Assembly (NCBI GenBank): GCA_944389895.1
Contig: CALXOA010000119.1
Span: 1-64,000 of the forward strand
Origin: an uncultured Victivallis sp.
GTDB lineage: Bacteria; Verrucomicrobiota; Lentisphaeria; Victivallales; Victivallaceae
Reading direction: 5' to 3'
DNA length: 64,000 nt
Every line of letters begins with the position of its first letter. The stretch's first letter is position 1. The translations under genes were made by a program, and so were the position numbers. Of this stretch, positions 10,201 through 20,376 are shown piece after piece. Below the pieces are notes generated by a model that did not search any database, was not told where the DNA came from, and saw only the letters and a program-made list of their open reading frames with translations.

Positions 10201-10365
10201 GCCTCCGGTGCCGGCGCAGGAAGCCGTCAGGCAATCGGAATCACGACATTCTGGGGAATGCTGATGGCATCCATCATCGGCATGATGTTCATCCCGTGTC
10301 TCTATGCCGCATTCCAGAGGATCGCGGAGGCGACGGTACGACTCTTCAGCCGAAAAAAGGCCTGA
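7252..10365 (+). CDS. RND multidrug efflux transporter, HAE-1 (AcrB) family
   Basis: The 1037-residue protein has the full two-repeat HAE-1 architecture: TM1 at the N-terminus (FFIRRPKFAIVISLF), large periplasmic loops, and membrane helix bundles near residues 335-545 and 865-1030. The proton-relay residues are present: Asp407-Asp408 in TM4 (SVVDDAI) and Lys933 in TM10 (GLTAKSAIL), equivalent to AcrB D407, D408 and K940. It is therefore expected to be an active proton-driven drug or metabolite exporter. It forms an operon with the adaptor 18 nt upstream and is probably controlled by the MarR gene. A strong terminator follows at 10389-10426. The substrate is unknown. Confidence 0.95.
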   Translation: MFSAFFIRRPKFAIVISLFFILSGAVCMYKLPIAEYPEISPPTIVVIAAYPGASAQVIADTVAAPLEAEVNGIEDMVYYSSTSDNSGNYTLTLTFQSDADDDMAYVNVNNAVKRAEHSLPTEVVSNGVTVYKRSSDILGMIAITSSNPEHTPLYISNYASIHMRDAISRIDGVGQAIVFTDMTYSMRIWMDPNKMRALGITSSDISDAVSSQNVQAATGSVGTEFASNYMQFKVDTKGRLQEPAEFENIILKTGDDGRIVRLRDVARVELGSENYTGTAYFDERPCVPLAIFKLSDANALEVLKNVKKELTNLEKNFPEGMEWTLGYDSTEFVRVTMEEIVMTLLMTFALVVGITWLFLQDWRATIVPSVTIPVSLIGTFIFLYAFNISINTLSMFALILVIGSVVDDAICVTESCVRLIQEEHLSPFDAAMKTMEQLTGALIATTLVVVAVYAPIAFYGGMVGKIYMQFAITMCIALILSTVNALTLSPALCAIVLRPQSEPRGFYRWFNIGLNWTRNGYLAFANLLVRRGVLTLILFGAILSANYFIYQKLPGAFLPEEDKGALFCEVILPPGASLPRTEAALSEVTEIARQIPGVDHVISVPGRSMTAGQGENLGMVIVTLDNWSLRKTPELQIKAIQQLITERCKVLPDAQVTAFAPPAIPGLGATGGVSFAFQATGDQTSQELSQATQNLLGKIMQTGKAIYAFTSFDANTPMLHLDIDRDKAEVMKVPISSIFNTLQSQLGSIYINDFNKYGKTYQVKMQSAEDFRRNLNIISQLYVPSSTGALVPLDALATVRWTLGPRQTERFNMFPSASVNTQGVQFFSSGQMMDLVQGIVNKEFSNDYQLSWTDMSYQESQNEGMILFLLLLALTFAYLFLVAQYESWTMPISVILSAGTATLGGLLALWAFGMSLNIYCQLGLLMLVGLTAKSAILMAEYSKQERDAGVSIPDAALNGMRLRFRSVMMTALSFVIGVFPMVFASGAGAGSRQAIGITTFWGMLMASIIGMMFIPCLYAAFQRIAEATVRLFSRKKA

Positions 10366-10388
10366 TTGCGTAATATCAGGTAAAATTC

Positions 10389-10426
10389 AACCGTGAAGCG
10401 ATGAAAACCGCTTCACGGTTTTTTTT
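10389..10426 (+). terminator. Intrinsic terminator of the RND operon
   Basis: A perfect 12-bp stem (10389-10400 with 10409-10420) and an 8-nt loop are followed directly by eight T. On the opposite strand the following bases are less T-rich, but it could also help end the convergent nucleoside-hydrolase/rfb transcript. Confidence 0.95.
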
Positions 10427-10464
10427 GAAAAAAAACTCCCCTCCACGGAAATACCATCCCGCCG

Positions 10465-11358
10465 TCAGGAACACAGAGCGCGATCGACTTTTTCCGCATA
10501 AAAGGAGTCGGGATAAAGTTTGGTGACGTAACGATGCGGGCCATCGGCAGACGGCGAGAAAAAGTTTGCTCCACTCTCGGGATCGACCGAAGCAACTCCA
10601 CGCACCGCACGATATCCGGCGGCCTCCGGTGAGCCGGCGAGAGCAAGCAGCACCAGCATCGGATCCCAGGAAGAACGTCCCGATACCGAACCATGGTCAC
10701 ACATCGCCTGCTTCAGCACATCCCCCTCAGGCAACCTGCTTCCCGCAATGACCGTGGCGCCGACTTCCCAGCCCAGGAAGGTGATCCGGGTCGGCCAGCG
10801 GCGGCAGAGCTCAGCCGCCGCAACGGAAGCGCGCCGGTTGCGGGCAAAATTATTCTCTTTTCCTCCGGCCGGCTCATCCCACTTACCAGCCATGATCCAG
10901 AGTTCACCGACTTTGCGCCGGACCAGGGCCACGCCGTCAAGGGCGGAATAACGATCCGGACCGCTGTTCAGCAATGCCGCCAACACCTGCGGATAACCGA
11001 TCTCGATCAGCTCCACCGGCTCCTCCGCGGCAGCCAGAATGCGACGATAAAGTCCGACCGGCTCCTCCGCGTAAGAGTTGTCTGGACAATCCGACGGCAG
11101 CTGCGCCAGGCGCTTCTGATAAGGAGGAACACCTCCGAAATCAGTCGCAGCACGATCGAGCCCGAGCGGAACGCCTCGAACCCCCTCGCTGCGCAGAAAT
11201 GCACTCAGCGACGCCACGGAGTATTCCATACAGGCATTCAGAATACAACCGAGCAATCGGATCCGGTTCTCCCGATGCGCCCGGGTAAGAATCCTGACAG
11301 CCATCACATCGTCACAGTCGGTCCACCAATCGGTACCGAGCAGAAAACAACGTCCCAT
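10465..11358 (-). CDS. Inosine/uridine-preferring nucleoside hydrolase-like protein
   Basis: The 297-residue protein starts with MGRCFLLGTDWWTDCDDV, which resembles the N-terminal Asp cluster of nucleoside hydrolases (DTDxxxDD) that binds catalytic Ca2+. The later segment SSWDPMLVLLAL matches the C-terminal metal-binding Asp region. The fold would cleave N-glycosidic bonds of ribonucleosides; the Trp-Trp insertion in the loop departs from IunH-type enzymes, so the substrate may differ. The ATG at 11358 is preceded by GGAGG five nt away and gives the family's usual start. A TTG at 11481 overlapping the rfbD stop is also possible and would add 41 non-conserved residues. The gene lies 119 nt downstream of rfbD and may be co-transcribed. 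Confidence 0.7.
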   Translation of the reverse strand: MGRCFLLGTDWWTDCDDVMAVRILTRAHRENRIRLLGCILNACMEYSVASLSAFLRSEGVRGVPLGLDRAATDFGGVPPYQKRLAQLPSDCPDNSYAEEPVGLYRRILAAAEEPVELIEIGYPQVLAALLNSGPDRYSALDGVALVRRKVGELWIMAGKWDEPAGGKENNFARNRRASVAAAELCRRWPTRITFLGWEVGATVIAGSRLPEGDVLKQAMCDHGSVSGRSSWDPMLVLLALAGSPEAAGYRAVRGVASVDPESGANFFSPSADGPHRYVTKLYPDSFYAEKVDRALCS

Positions 11359-11477
11359 TGCCTCCTCCATGGACATGCGGGGGAAACAGCCATAAAAACC
11401 ATCCGCCCCTCTGCGATTCTCCGACCGGGCATAGGAGAGCAACTGGGGAAAAGCGCACCCTCCGTATCCCGACGATC

Positions 11478-12326
11478 TCAAATGTCACCGGCCAGAAACT
11501 CACGCAACGCCTCGCGCCAATCAGGCATCGGCGGAAGACCGGCAAGACGCAGCATCAGCTTATCGAGCCGTGAATTGGCCGGGCGCGGCGCCGGACGCGG
11601 AAACTCCACGGTCCGGCAGGGGACCACTTTCTGATCGATCTGTCTCAACCGGAAGATCTCCCGGGCAAACTCATACCAGGAGGCCTCCCCTTCACAGGTC
11701 AGATGAAACGTGCCGACCAGTTCCGGGCGTTCAAGCAATCGGGCAATCATTCGTCCCGCCGCCAGTGTACTGGTCGGATTTCCGCGCTGATCGTCAACCA
11801 CTTTGAGCTCCGGACGGCTGCCGTCGGCAAGCTTGAGCATCGCATGAACGAAACTCGGTCCGCCGGCGCCATAGAGCCATGAGACACGCGCGATCAGATG
11901 ATTCGGGGCATGACGCCGGATCAACTCCTCCCCGGCAAACTTGCTCTGCCCGTAAACCGTTTCCCCGCCGGTCGGCCGATCAAACTCATTGTAAGGCCGA
12001 TCACCGGCACCGTCAAAAACGTAATCGGTCGAAATTGCAATCAGCTTCACATGATGTCGATGACAGGCCGCCGCAACATTTCCGCTGCCGAATGCATTGA
12101 GTTTGAAAGCCAGTTCCCGCTGGGATTCACACAAATCCACCGCCGTCATGGCGGCACAATGAATCACCACGTCAGGTGCTTCGGCGGCAACCAGCCGGTC
12201 AAAACCGGCCGCATCCGTAATGTCGCCTTCCGGCAGATCAGTCGGAATGAGGGTGTATTGATCGGCGAGAAGATGCCGAAGCGTCCTGCCGAACATCCCG
12301 TTCGCTCCGGTAATCAAAATGCGCAT
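11478..12326 (-). CDS. rfbD: dTDP-4-dehydrorhamnose reductase
   Basis: The 282-residue short-chain reductase has an N-terminal nucleotide-binding motif (TGANGMFGRTL) and the catalytic Tyr-Lys pair in YGQSKFAGEE. A substrate loop with STDYVFDG is typical of RfbD/RmlD. It performs the last step of dTDP-L-rhamnose synthesis, reducing the 4-keto group with NAD(P)H in the cytoplasm. It is the last of four contiguous genes (B-A-C-D order) and starts 1 nt after the rfbC stop. Length and motifs are normal. Confidence 0.95.
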   Translation of the reverse strand: MRILITGANGMFGRTLRHLLADQYTLIPTDLPEGDITDAAGFDRLVAAEAPDVVIHCAAMTAVDLCESQRELAFKLNAFGSGNVAAACHRHHVKLIAISTDYVFDGAGDRPYNEFDRPTGGETVYGQSKFAGEELIRRHAPNHLIARVSWLYGAGGPSFVHAMLKLADGSRPELKVVDDQRGNPTSTLAAGRMIARLLERPELVGTFHLTCEGEASWYEFAREIFRLRQIDQKVVPCRTVEFPRPAPRPANSRLDKLMLRLAGLPPMPDWREALREFLAGDI

Positions 12327-12327
12327 A

Positions 12328-12894
12328 TTACCTTATCTCCTTTTCAAAATCGAGAAGATCCGCCTCGGCAAATAAAACGCCATCACGGTCTTTCGCAGAA
12401 AGAAGCCACTTTTCCGGGCGAATCCGCCAGTCAATACCGAGCGCCGGATCGTCAAAACGGATACTGCGCTCAGAAGAAGGTGCGTAAAAATTGTCGCACT
12501 TGTAGAGAAATTGCGCGGTTTCAGAGAGAACGGCGAATCCATGTGCCATTCCACGCGGGGCAAATAACTGACGCTTATTTTCCCCGGAGAGTTCAACCGC
12601 GATATGCCGGCCGAAGGTGGGTGAGCCACGCCGAATATCGACAATCACGTCAAGCACGGTTCCGGAAACCACCCGAACCAGTTTCGCCTGCGTATACGGC
12701 GCCATCTGATAGTGCAGTCCACGCAGCACACCGTAACTTGAAAACGACTCGTTATCCTGGACGAAATCGACATCTATTCCGGCCTCCCGGAAAGCCTGCC
12801 GGTTCCAGGATTCAAAGAAATATCCCCGGGCATCACCGAAAACCCGTGGCTCAATGATCTTCGCCCCGAGAATCTCTGTTTCGATAACCTTCAT
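12328..12894 (-). CDS. rfbC: dTDP-4-dehydrorhamnose 3,5-epimerase
   Basis: The 188-residue cupin protein shows the RmlC signatures: [11 protein letters not shown], the [16 protein letters not shown] stretch with the substrate-binding Arg and catalytic His, and [10 protein letters not shown] with the second conserved His. It epimerises dTDP-4-keto-6-deoxyglucose at C3 and C5, the third step of dTDP-rhamnose synthesis. Its start overlaps the rfbA stop by 4 nt and it is followed immediately by rfbD, so the three are translationally linked. Confidence 0.95.
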   Translation of the reverse strand: MKVIETEILGAKIIEPRVFGDARGYFFESWNRQAFREAGIDVDFVQDNESFSSYGVLRGLHYQMAPYTQAKLVRVVSGTVLDVIVDIRRGSPTFGRHIAVELSGENKRQLFAPRGMAHGFAVLSETAQFLYKCDNFYAPSSERSIRFDDPALGIDWRIRPEKWLLSAKDRDGVLFAEADLLDFEKEIR

Positions 12895-13766
12895 CGGGCA
12901 TCCCCCTGTACCAATCTGAGCAGATACTGCCCATATTCCGTTTTGGCAAGATCACGTGCAGCTTCCACCACCTGTCCGACATCCAGCCAACCGTTTTCAA
13001 ATGCGATCTCCTCGAGACAGGCGACCTGAAGCCCCTGCCGCCGTTCGATCGTTCGAATGAAATCTGCCGCTTCCAGCAGACTGTCATGAGTTCCGGTATC
13101 GAGCCAGGCATATCCCCGGCGGAGCCTTTCAACCCTCAGATCCCCGCGCTCCAGGTAAGCCTGATTCACGCTGGTAATCTCCAATTCACCGCGGGCGGAA
13201 GGGCGCACCGAGGCAGCGATATCTACCACATCGTTGTCGTAAAAATAAATCCCGGTGACGGCATAGTTGGACTTCGGCTGTTTCGGCTTTTCCTCAATCG
13301 AAGTTGCGCGCCCGTGTTCATCGAAACTGACGACACCGAAACGTTCAGGATCGTTCACATAGTAACCGAATACCGTGGCGCCGGTTTCACGGGCCGCCGC
13401 AGTGCGGAAAATTTCGCTCAACTTCGCCCCGTAGAAAATATTGTCGCCGAGCACCAGGGCAACCCGGTCGGAACCGATGAACTTCTTTCCGATCAGAAAT
13501 GCCTGAGCCAACCCTTCCGGCTTCGGCTGCACCGCATAGGAGAGCCGGATCCCGAAACGACTGCCGTCTCCAAGCAGACGGATAAATCCACTCTGGTCCT
13601 CCGGGGTGGTAATCACCAGAATATCACGGATTCCCGCCAGCATCAACGCCGATAATGGATAGTAGATCATCGGCTTGTCGTAAACCGGCAGCAACTGTTT
13701 GGAAATTCCGAGCGTCACCGGATGGAGCCTGGAACCGGCGCCACCGGCAAGAACAATTCCTTTCAT
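12891..13766 (-). CDS. rfbA: Glucose-1-phosphate thymidylyltransferase
   Basis: The 291-residue nucleotidyltransferase carries the signature [13 protein letters not shown], followed by [17 protein letters not shown] and the metal-binding VLGDNIFYG. These are diagnostic of RmlA. It forms dTDP-glucose from glucose 1-phosphate and dTTP, the first committed step toward dTDP-rhamnose. It lies 3 nt after rfbB and overlaps rfbC by 4 nt. The C-terminal segment [16 protein letters not shown] is also standard. Confidence 0.96.
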   Translation of the reverse strand: MKGIVLAGGAGSRLHPVTLGISKQLLPVYDKPMIYYPLSALMLAGIRDILVITTPEDQSGFIRLLGDGSRFGIRLSYAVQPKPEGLAQAFLIGKKFIGSDRVALVLGDNIFYGAKLSEIFRTAAARETGATVFGYYVNDPERFGVVSFDEHGRATSIEEKPKQPKSNYAVTGIYFYDNDVVDIAASVRPSARGELEITSVNQAYLERGDLRVERLRRGYAWLDTGTHDSLLEAADFIRTIERRQGLQVACLEEIAFENGWLDVGQVVEAARDLAKTEYGQYLLRLVQGDAR

Positions 13767-13769
13767 TCC

Positions 13770-14834
13770 TCACCTCCCGAGGCCAAGCCGTTCCAGTTTA
13801 TAGGATCCGTCGAGGATATGTTTGCACCAGTCGTCACGGTGAGCAAGATACCATTCAACCGTTTTACGGATCCCGCTTTCAAAAGTCTCCTGCGGTTTCC
13901 AGCCGAGTTCACGACGGATTTTGCTCGCGTCAATCGCATAACGCATATCGTGACCGGGACGGTCCGTGACGAAAGTGATCTGCTCGGCATAGGATTTCCC
14001 ATCCGGCCGCGGACGCAGCTCATCAAGCAGTCCGCAGAGAGTCTTCACCACCTCAAGGTTGGTTTTCTCGTTGTTTCCGCCGATGTTGTAGGTTTCGCCC
14101 GGCGTACCCTCGGTAACCACCTGATAGAGAGCGCGCGCATGGTCTTCGACAAAAAGCCAGTCTCGAATCTGTTCGCCGCGGCCATAAATCGGCAACGGCT
14201 TGCCGTCGAGCGCATTCAGGATGATCAGCGGAATAAGTTTTTCCGGGAAATGATAGGGCCCGTAATTGTTCGAACAGTTGGTGACCAGTGTCGGCAACCC
14301 GAAAGTGCGCAGCCACGCCCGGACCAGGTGATCACTTGCAGCCTTGCTCGCGGAGTAAGGCGAACTCGGAGCATAGGCGGTAGTCTCCCTGAAGTAGTCT
14401 CCCGGCCCCTTCAGATCACCATAGACCTCATCGGTGGAAATGTGATGAAACCGGAATGCCCGCCGCCCCGCTTCATCAAGAGTCCGGAAATAACGGCGTG
14501 CGGCTTCAAGCAATGTATAGGTTCCAACCACATTGGTCCGGATAAACTCGCCCGGACCGTCGATGGACCGATCGACATGGGATTCGGCGGCGAGATGCAT
14601 CACCGCATCAGGCTGGAAAGAGCGGAAAACGCGATCCAGTTCGGGACCGTCACAGATATCCACCTTTTCAAAACGATAGTTCGGAGAATCGGAGACTTCT
14701 GCAAGGGACTCCAGATTGCCTGCATAAGTAAGCTTATCCACCACGCAGACCCGGTCATCGGTATTGCTCAGAATGTGGCGGACCACTGCGGATCCGATAA
14801 ACCCGGCTCCGCCGGTAACGATGATTTTCCTCAT
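13770..14834 (-). CDS. rfbB: dTDP-glucose 4,6-dehydratase
   Basis: The 354-residue extended SDR protein begins with the Rossmann motif [16 protein letters not shown]. It contains [24 protein letters not shown] with the catalytic Thr-Asp-Glu, and [15 protein letters not shown] with the Tyr-Lys pair, all typical of RmlB. It converts dTDP-glucose to dTDP-4-keto-6-deoxyglucose with bound NAD+. It is the first gene of the rhamnose operon, and a promoter-like sequence lies 40-70 nt upstream. The sugar is probably used in cell-surface glycans, perhaps those made by the 43401-46465 genes. Confidence 0.96.
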   Translation of the reverse strand: MRKIIVTGGAGFIGSAVVRHILSNTDDRVCVVDKLTYAGNLESLAEVSDSPNYRFEKVDICDGPELDRVFRSFQPDAVMHLAAESHVDRSIDGPGEFIRTNVVGTYTLLEAARRYFRTLDEAGRRAFRFHHISTDEVYGDLKGPGDYFRETTAYAPSSPYSASKAASDHLVRAWLRTFGLPTLVTNCSNNYGPYHFPEKLIPLIILNALDGKPLPIYGRGEQIRDWLFVEDHARALYQVVTEGTPGETYNIGGNNEKTNLEVVKTLCGLLDELRPRPDGKSYAEQITFVTDRPGHDMRYAIDASKIRRELGWKPQETFESGIRKTVEWYLAHRDDWCKHILDGSYKLERLGLGR

Positions 14835-14876
14835 ACTCTTACCTGAGGTTTGAAGTTAATTGTCACAACGGAACTT

Positions 14877-14904
14877 AATATACCACCACAGTACCAATTT
14901 ACAA
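14877..14904 (-). promoter_or_regulatory. Putative sigma-70 promoter of rfbBACD
   Basis: On the minus strand, TTGTAA (14904-14899), a 16-nt spacer and TATATT (14882-14877) lie about 43 nt before the rfbB start. The spacing is slightly short. Confidence 0.5.
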
Positions 14905-14936
14905 TTCGCGTACCGGCGTATCAAAAACTTTCTATC

Positions 14937-15920
14937 TCAGACAACCGCGTCTCCGGCAACCTCAAAGAACCATCGAGCGGTCTGTCGAAGCCCTTCCGCA
15001 AAGGATACCGCCGGTTCGTAGCCGAGCTGAAGTCTGGCCCGGGATATATCCGCAAGCGAGTGAGGAATATCCCCGACCCGTGCCGGACCATACTGGGGCT
15101 GAATCCCGGCAATCACCGGATCACAGGCAGCCAACTCTCCCCGCAACGCGAAAAAGAGTTCATTGAGCGTAATTCGTCCGCCACAGGCGATGTTGAAAAC
15201 CCGATCCCGGCAGGAGGACGCAAATGTCGCCAGCAGGTTCGCCCGGATCACATTCGCCACAAAAGTAAAGTCACGCGAAGCGGAACCGTCTCCATTGATA
15301 GTCGGTGCGACATGATGCAGCAATGCCGCAGCAAACTTCGGAATGACCGCGGCATAACCACTCGTACTGTCCTGTCGTGGCCCGAATACATTGAAATACC
15401 GCAGACCGATCGTCTCAAGCCCGTACAATGTACTGAAATTCGCGGCATAAAGTTCACCAGCCTGTTTAGACACCGCATAGGGAGACAAGGCACATCCGGT
15501 CCGCTCCTCCACCTTGGGCAACGTCGGCTCATCCCCGTAAACCGAAGAGCTTGATGCATAGATGAAACGCCGGACCCCGCTCTCCCTGGCGGCGGCAAGC
15601 ATGTTGACAAAACCGCCGACGTTGACATCATTACTGGTTGCCGGATCCGCTACCGAACGCGGCACCGAACCAAGCGCAGCATGATGAAGCACGTAATCGA
15701 CACCGGCGCAGGCGGCACGACAGCTGGAGAAATCGCGGATATCCCCCTCGATCAGAGTGAATGCCGGATGTCCGGCAAAAGCGGCGAGATTCTCCCGCTT
15801 TCCGGTCGAGAAGTTGTCCAGGACCACCACACGATGCCCGGCCGCAAGCAACGCTTCGGCCAGATTGGAGCCGATGAAACCGGCCCCGCCGGTCACCAGA
15901 AATGTCGATTGATGCTGCAT
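14937..15920 (-). CDS. NAD-dependent sugar-nucleotide epimerase/dehydratase (UDP-glucose or UDP-GlcNAc 4-epimerase type)
   Basis: The 327-residue extended SDR has [16 protein letters not shown] (NAD binding), an SSSSVYGDEP active-site Ser/Thr segment and the YAVSKQAGELY Tyr-Lys pair. The RYFNVFGPRQD substrate loop is typical of WbpP/GalE-type 4-epimerases acting on UDP-hexoses or UDP-HexNAc. The substrate cannot be decided from sequence alone. The start was set at ATG 15920; the open frame continues to a TTG at 15956, but that TTG is the start of a -35-like TTGACA. There is no Shine-Dalgarno at usable spacing, and the -10-like box ends 6 nt before the ATG, so translation may be leaderless. 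It stands between groEL's terminator and the rfb operon. Confidence 0.88.
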   Translation of the reverse strand: MQHQSTFLVTGGAGFIGSNLAEALLAAGHRVVVLDNFSTGKRENLAAFAGHPAFTLIEGDIRDFSSCRAACAGVDYVLHHAALGSVPRSVADPATSNDVNVGGFVNMLAAARESGVRRFIYASSSSVYGDEPTLPKVEERTGCALSPYAVSKQAGELYAANFSTLYGLETIGLRYFNVFGPRQDSTSGYAAVIPKFAAALLHHVAPTINGDGSASRDFTFVANVIRANLLATFASSCRDRVFNIACGGRITLNELFFALRGELAACDPVIAGIQPQYGPARVGDIPHSLADISRARLQLGYEPAVSFAEGLRQTARWFFEVAGDAVV

Positions 15921-15926
15921 GGTTTT

Positions 15927-15956
15927 AAAATACCACCGGAAAAGGCGGATTGTCAA
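15927..15956 (-). promoter_or_regulatory. Sigma-70 promoter of the epimerase gene, probably giving a leaderless mRNA
   Basis: Minus-strand TTGACA (15956-15951), an 18-nt spacer and TATTTT (15932-15927) are followed after 6 nt by the ATG at 15920. The expected transcription start would be at or next to the start codon. Confidence 0.6.
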
Positions 15957-15974
15957 GCGGTAAACTCATTGCTG

Positions 15975-16018
15975 AAATAAAAAAGCGGCGGTATCCCGCT
16001 CGGGAACGACCGCCGCTT
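15975..16018 (-). terminator. Intrinsic terminator after groEL
   Basis: A long GC-rich hairpin (outer arms 15983-15992 and 16009-16018, 10 bp, continued by an inner TCCCG/CGGGA stem) is followed on the minus strand by a run of T interrupted by one A. It ends the chaperone transcript. Confidence 0.95.
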
Positions 16019-16079
16019 CTCCTGGAGAAAGAATCTCCCGGAGGCACAATACCCCGGGTAGATCCCGGACGTGGATGAA

Positions 16080-17738
<1,659 letters not shown>

Positions 17739-17777
17739 TTAACTTTATCTTGAAACGATTCTGAAAACTTTCGCTCT

Positions 17778-18074
17778 TCAGCCGATGATGGCAAGGATGT
17801 CGTCCTGGTTGACAACCTTGTACTCCTTGTCGTCGACCTTGACCTCACTGCCGCCGTAACGGCTGGTCAGAACGATATCACCGACCTTGACGTCGAACGG
17901 AATCTTGTTCCCCTTGTCGTCGTTCTTGCCGGTACCGAGGGCGATCACTTTGTACTCCTGCGGTTTTTCCTTGGCACTGTCGGGGATCAGAATGCCCCCC
18001 TTCATCTGGTCATGGTTCTCGCAGATCTCGAGCAGAACGCGGTCGCCGAGCGGCTTGATGTTGACATTCGACAT
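17778..18074 (-). CDS. groES: 10 kDa co-chaperonin GroES
   Basis: The 98-residue protein starts [16 protein letters not shown] and contains [18 protein letters not shown] (mobile loop and after) and [18 protein letters not shown], the standard GroES fold. It caps the GroEL ring. The start at ATG 18074 has AAGGAG upstream; a longer in-frame extension to 18140 lacks a Shine-Dalgarno and was rejected. It lies between dnaK and groEL on the same strand. No CIRCE element (HrcA site) or clear sigma-70 promoter was found just upstream. Confidence 0.97.
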   Translation of the reverse strand: MSNVNIKPLGDRVLLEICENHDQMKGGILIPDSAKEKPQEYKVIALGTGKNDDKGNKIPFDVKVGDIVLTSRYGGSEVKVDDKEYKVVNQDDILAIIG

Positions 18075-18150
18075 TTTGGAAAACTCCTTTGGGTTATTGT
18101 TGAAAGACGACGTATCGTCAGTCCTTTTTTTCTGATTCACACCCGAAATC

Positions 18151-18178
18151 CCCCGCCCGGGAGCCTTCCCGGGCGGGG
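18151..18178 (-). terminator. GC-rich hairpin between dnaK and groES (attenuator, processing site or weak terminator)
   Basis: A perfect 12-bp stem (18151-18162 with 18167-18178) has a 4-nt loop. On the minus strand the next bases are GATTTCGG with no T run, so it is not a classical intrinsic terminator. It may stabilise the dnaK 3' end or partly separate dnaK from groESL expression. Confidence 0.6.
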
Positions 18179-18220
18179 CTCTTCAAATTTACTCTCCTAC
18201 TGCTATGTAGCGGAGTAGTT

Positions 18221-20131
18221 TTATTTGTCATCGACGACTTCGGCATCCACGACGCCGTCATCGTTGCCCTTTCCCTGCTGCGGTCCGGCTCCGGCATTCG
18301 GAGCACCACCACCGGGCTGCTGTTGCTGCTGTTGCTGCTGGGCGTAGACCGCCTCGCCGAGCTTCATCAGCAACTGTTCCAGTTCCTGCATCGTTGCCTT
18401 CATCGCCTCGGTATCGTCCGCCTCAATCTGTTTCTTGAGCTTTGCGATACCGCTCTCGATCTGCCCCTTGACATCAGCCGGGAGCTTGCCTCCATGCTCC
18501 TTGAGCTGCTTTTCGGTCTGGTAGACCATCGAATCAGCCTTGTTCTTGGTCTCGATCTTGTCCTTGGCAGCCTTGTCATCGGCGGCATGCGCCTTGGCCT
18601 CATTGACCATGCGTTCGATCTCAGCATCCGAAAGACCGCTCGATGCGGTAATCGTGATCTTCTGCTCCTTCCCGGTACCGAGATCCTTGGCGGTCACATG
18701 CAGAATCCCGTTGGCGTCAATGTCGAAGGTGACCTCGATCTGCGGCACACCGCGCGGAGCCGGAGCAATACCGTCAAGTTTGAAACGACCGATCGACTTG
18801 TTGTCGCGGGCCATTTCCCGTTCACCCTGCAGCACATGAACATCCACGGCGGGCTGATTGTCACTGGCCGTGCTGAAGATTTCACTCTTCTTGGTCGGAA
18901 TCGTCGTGTTGCGCTCAATCAGCCGGGTCATGATGCCGCCCATGGTCTCGATGCCGAGCGAAAGCGGAGTCACATCAAGCAGCAATACATCATTGACCTG
19001 CCCGCCGAGAACACCGCCCTGAATCGCGGCACCTGCGGCCACCACCTCGTCGGGATTGACCCCCTTGTGGGGCTCCTTGTCGAAGGTTGCCTTCGCGGTC
19101 TCCTGCACCTTGGGCATACGGGTCATACCACCGACCAGGATGACCTCCCGGATCTGGCTCTTGCTCACTCCGGCATCACGCATGCAGTTCTCACACGGCA
19201 CCTGAGTGCGCTCCAGAAGCGGATCGCAGAGTTTCTCAAGCTGGGCACGGGTCAGCGTCAGATTCATATGCACCGGCCCGTCCTGGTTCATCGTGATGAA
19301 GGGCAGATTGATGTCGGTGCTCATGCTGCTCGACAGCTCGCACTTCGCCTTCTCTGCAGCTTCCTTGAGACGCTGCAGCGCCTGCGGATCCTTGCGAAGA
19401 TCGACACCGTTCTCCTTCTGGAACTCATCGGCAAGGTAACCGATGATCGCCTGGTCGAAGTCATCGCCGCCGAGGTGGGTATCACCGTTGGTCGCCTTCA
19501 CTTCGAACACGCCGTCGCCGATCTCCAGAATCGAGATATCGAACGTGCCGCCGCCGAGGTCGTAGACCGCAACAGTCTCATCGGTCTTCTTGTCGAGACC
19601 GTAAGCCAGCGCAGCGGCAGTCGGCTCATTGATGATGCGGAGGACTTCCAAACCGGCAATCTTGCCGGCATCCTTGGTTGCCTGCCGCTGACTGTCGTTG
19701 AAGTATGCCGGAACGGTGATGACCGCCTGAGTGATGGTTTCGCCCAGATAGGCCTCCGCATCGGCTTTCAGCTTCTGCAGAATCATCGCCGAGATCTCCG
19801 GCGGGGAATAGGTGTGATCGCCGACCTTCACGTGGGCATCACCGTTGGGAGCTTCTACGATTTCGTAGGGCACCAGCTCCTGTTCCCGTCTGACTTCAGC
19901 ATATTTACGCCCCATCAGACGCTTGATCGAGAAGATGGTGTTCTTCGGGTTGGTGACCGCCTGCCGTTTCGCGGTCTGGCCGACCAGACGCTCACCGGAT
20001 TTGGTGAACGCAACGATCGACGGAGTTGTGCGGTTGCCTTCCGCATTCGGAATAATCTTGTACTCGCCATGATCCATCACAGCCATGCAGCTGTTCGTCG
20101 TGCCGAGGTCTATCCCCAGAATTTTGCTCAT
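18221..20131 (-). CDS. dnaK: Molecular chaperone DnaK (Hsp70)
   Basis: The 636-residue protein has all Hsp70 signatures: the N-terminal [25 protein letters not shown], and [14 protein letters not shown]. The substrate-binding domain ([14 protein letters not shown]) and a helical lid follow. The C-terminus is a poly-Gln/Gly/Pro linker followed by an acidic [10 protein letters not shown] end. It is an ATP-driven folding chaperone; no dnaJ or grpE is present in the window. CTGGAGG lies 11 nt before the start. Upstream is a canonical sigma-54 promoter with a half-site cluster, an unusual arrangement for dnaK. Confidence 0.98.
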   Translation of the reverse strand: MSKILGIDLGTTNSCMAVMDHGEYKIIPNAEGNRTTPSIVAFTKSGERLVGQTAKRQAVTNPKNTIFSIKRLMGRKYAEVRREQELVPYEIVEAPNGDAHVKVGDHTYSPPEISAMILQKLKADAEAYLGETITQAVITVPAYFNDSQRQATKDAGKIAGLEVLRIINEPTAAALAYGLDKKTDETVAVYDLGGGTFDISILEIGDGVFEVKATNGDTHLGGDDFDQAIIGYLADEFQKENGVDLRKDPQALQRLKEAAEKAKCELSSSMSTDINLPFITMNQDGPVHMNLTLTRAQLEKLCDPLLERTQVPCENCMRDAGVSKSQIREVILVGGMTRMPKVQETAKATFDKEPHKGVNPDEVVAAGAAIQGGVLGGQVNDVLLLDVTPLSLGIETMGGIMTRLIERNTTIPTKKSEIFSTASDNQPAVDVHVLQGEREMARDNKSIGRFKLDGIAPAPRGVPQIEVTFDIDANGILHVTAKDLGTGKEQKITITASSGLSDAEIERMVNEAKAHAADDKAAKDKIETKNKADSMVYQTEKQLKEHGGKLPADVKGQIESGIAKLKKQIEADDTEAMKATMQELEQLLMKLGEAVYAQQQQQQQQPGGGAPNAGAGPQQGKGNDDGVVDAEVVDDK

Positions 20132-20187
20132 GATGAAATCCTCCAGTTGAAATTCTTCTGATTTTTAACAATCACGCTGTTCCTTTA

Positions 20188-20204
20188 AGCAAGCAGCGTG
20201 CCAA
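20188..20204 (-). promoter_or_regulatory. Sigma-54 (RpoN) -24/-12 promoter upstream of dnaK
   Basis: Minus strand 20204 to 20188 reads TTGGCACGCTGCTTGCT. It matches the sigma-54 consensus YTGGCACG-N4-TTGCW at every fixed position, with GG (20202-20201) and GC (20190-20189) at the required spacing. The predicted start is near 20177, 46 nt before the dnaK ATG. Confidence 0.8.
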
Positions 20205-20264
20205 CTGGAGGGAATACGGCTTTTCAACGCAGAAAAGGCGGAAATCCGCGCCATGAAGAGCAGA

Positions 20265-20314
20265 TGTCACACAGACACTGTGCCACTTTGTCACAACTGT
20301 GCCATCGTGTGCCA
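20265..20314. promoter_or_regulatory. Cluster of TGTCACA/TGTGCCA half-sites, candidate enhancer-binding-protein sites
   Basis: On the plus strand TGTCACA occurs at 20265-20271 and 20289-20295, and TGTGCCA at 20279-20285, 20298-20304 and 20308-20314. The pair 20289-20304 forms an imperfect dyad TGTCACA-AC-TGTGCCA. The cluster lies about 88-137 nt upstream of the predicted sigma-54 start, the usual place for activator binding. Confidence 0.6.
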
Positions 20315-20376
20315 CCCGTGACGGGACAGCTGCGGCATCGGAAAGAATCAGCCTTCCAGCCGGAATCGACGATACG

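Noticed and set aside
11359..11481. N-terminal extension of the nucleoside-hydrolase-like protein from TTG 11481 (TTGA overlap with rfbD)
   Set aside because: The extra 41 residues do not resemble the family, while ATG 11358 has a well-spaced GGAGG and gives the usual start; it remains possible.
18075..18220. CIRCE (HrcA) element before groES
   Set aside because: No TTAGCACTC-N9-GAGTGCTAA pattern was found; only a GC-rich hairpin and a short GACGA/TCGTC dyad are present.
18323..20161. Long plus-strand open frame opposite dnaK (612 codons), and similar long frames opposite groEL, the TolC-like gene and priA
   Set aside because: They arise from GC-rich codon bias of strongly conserved genes on the other strand and show no recognisable domains.
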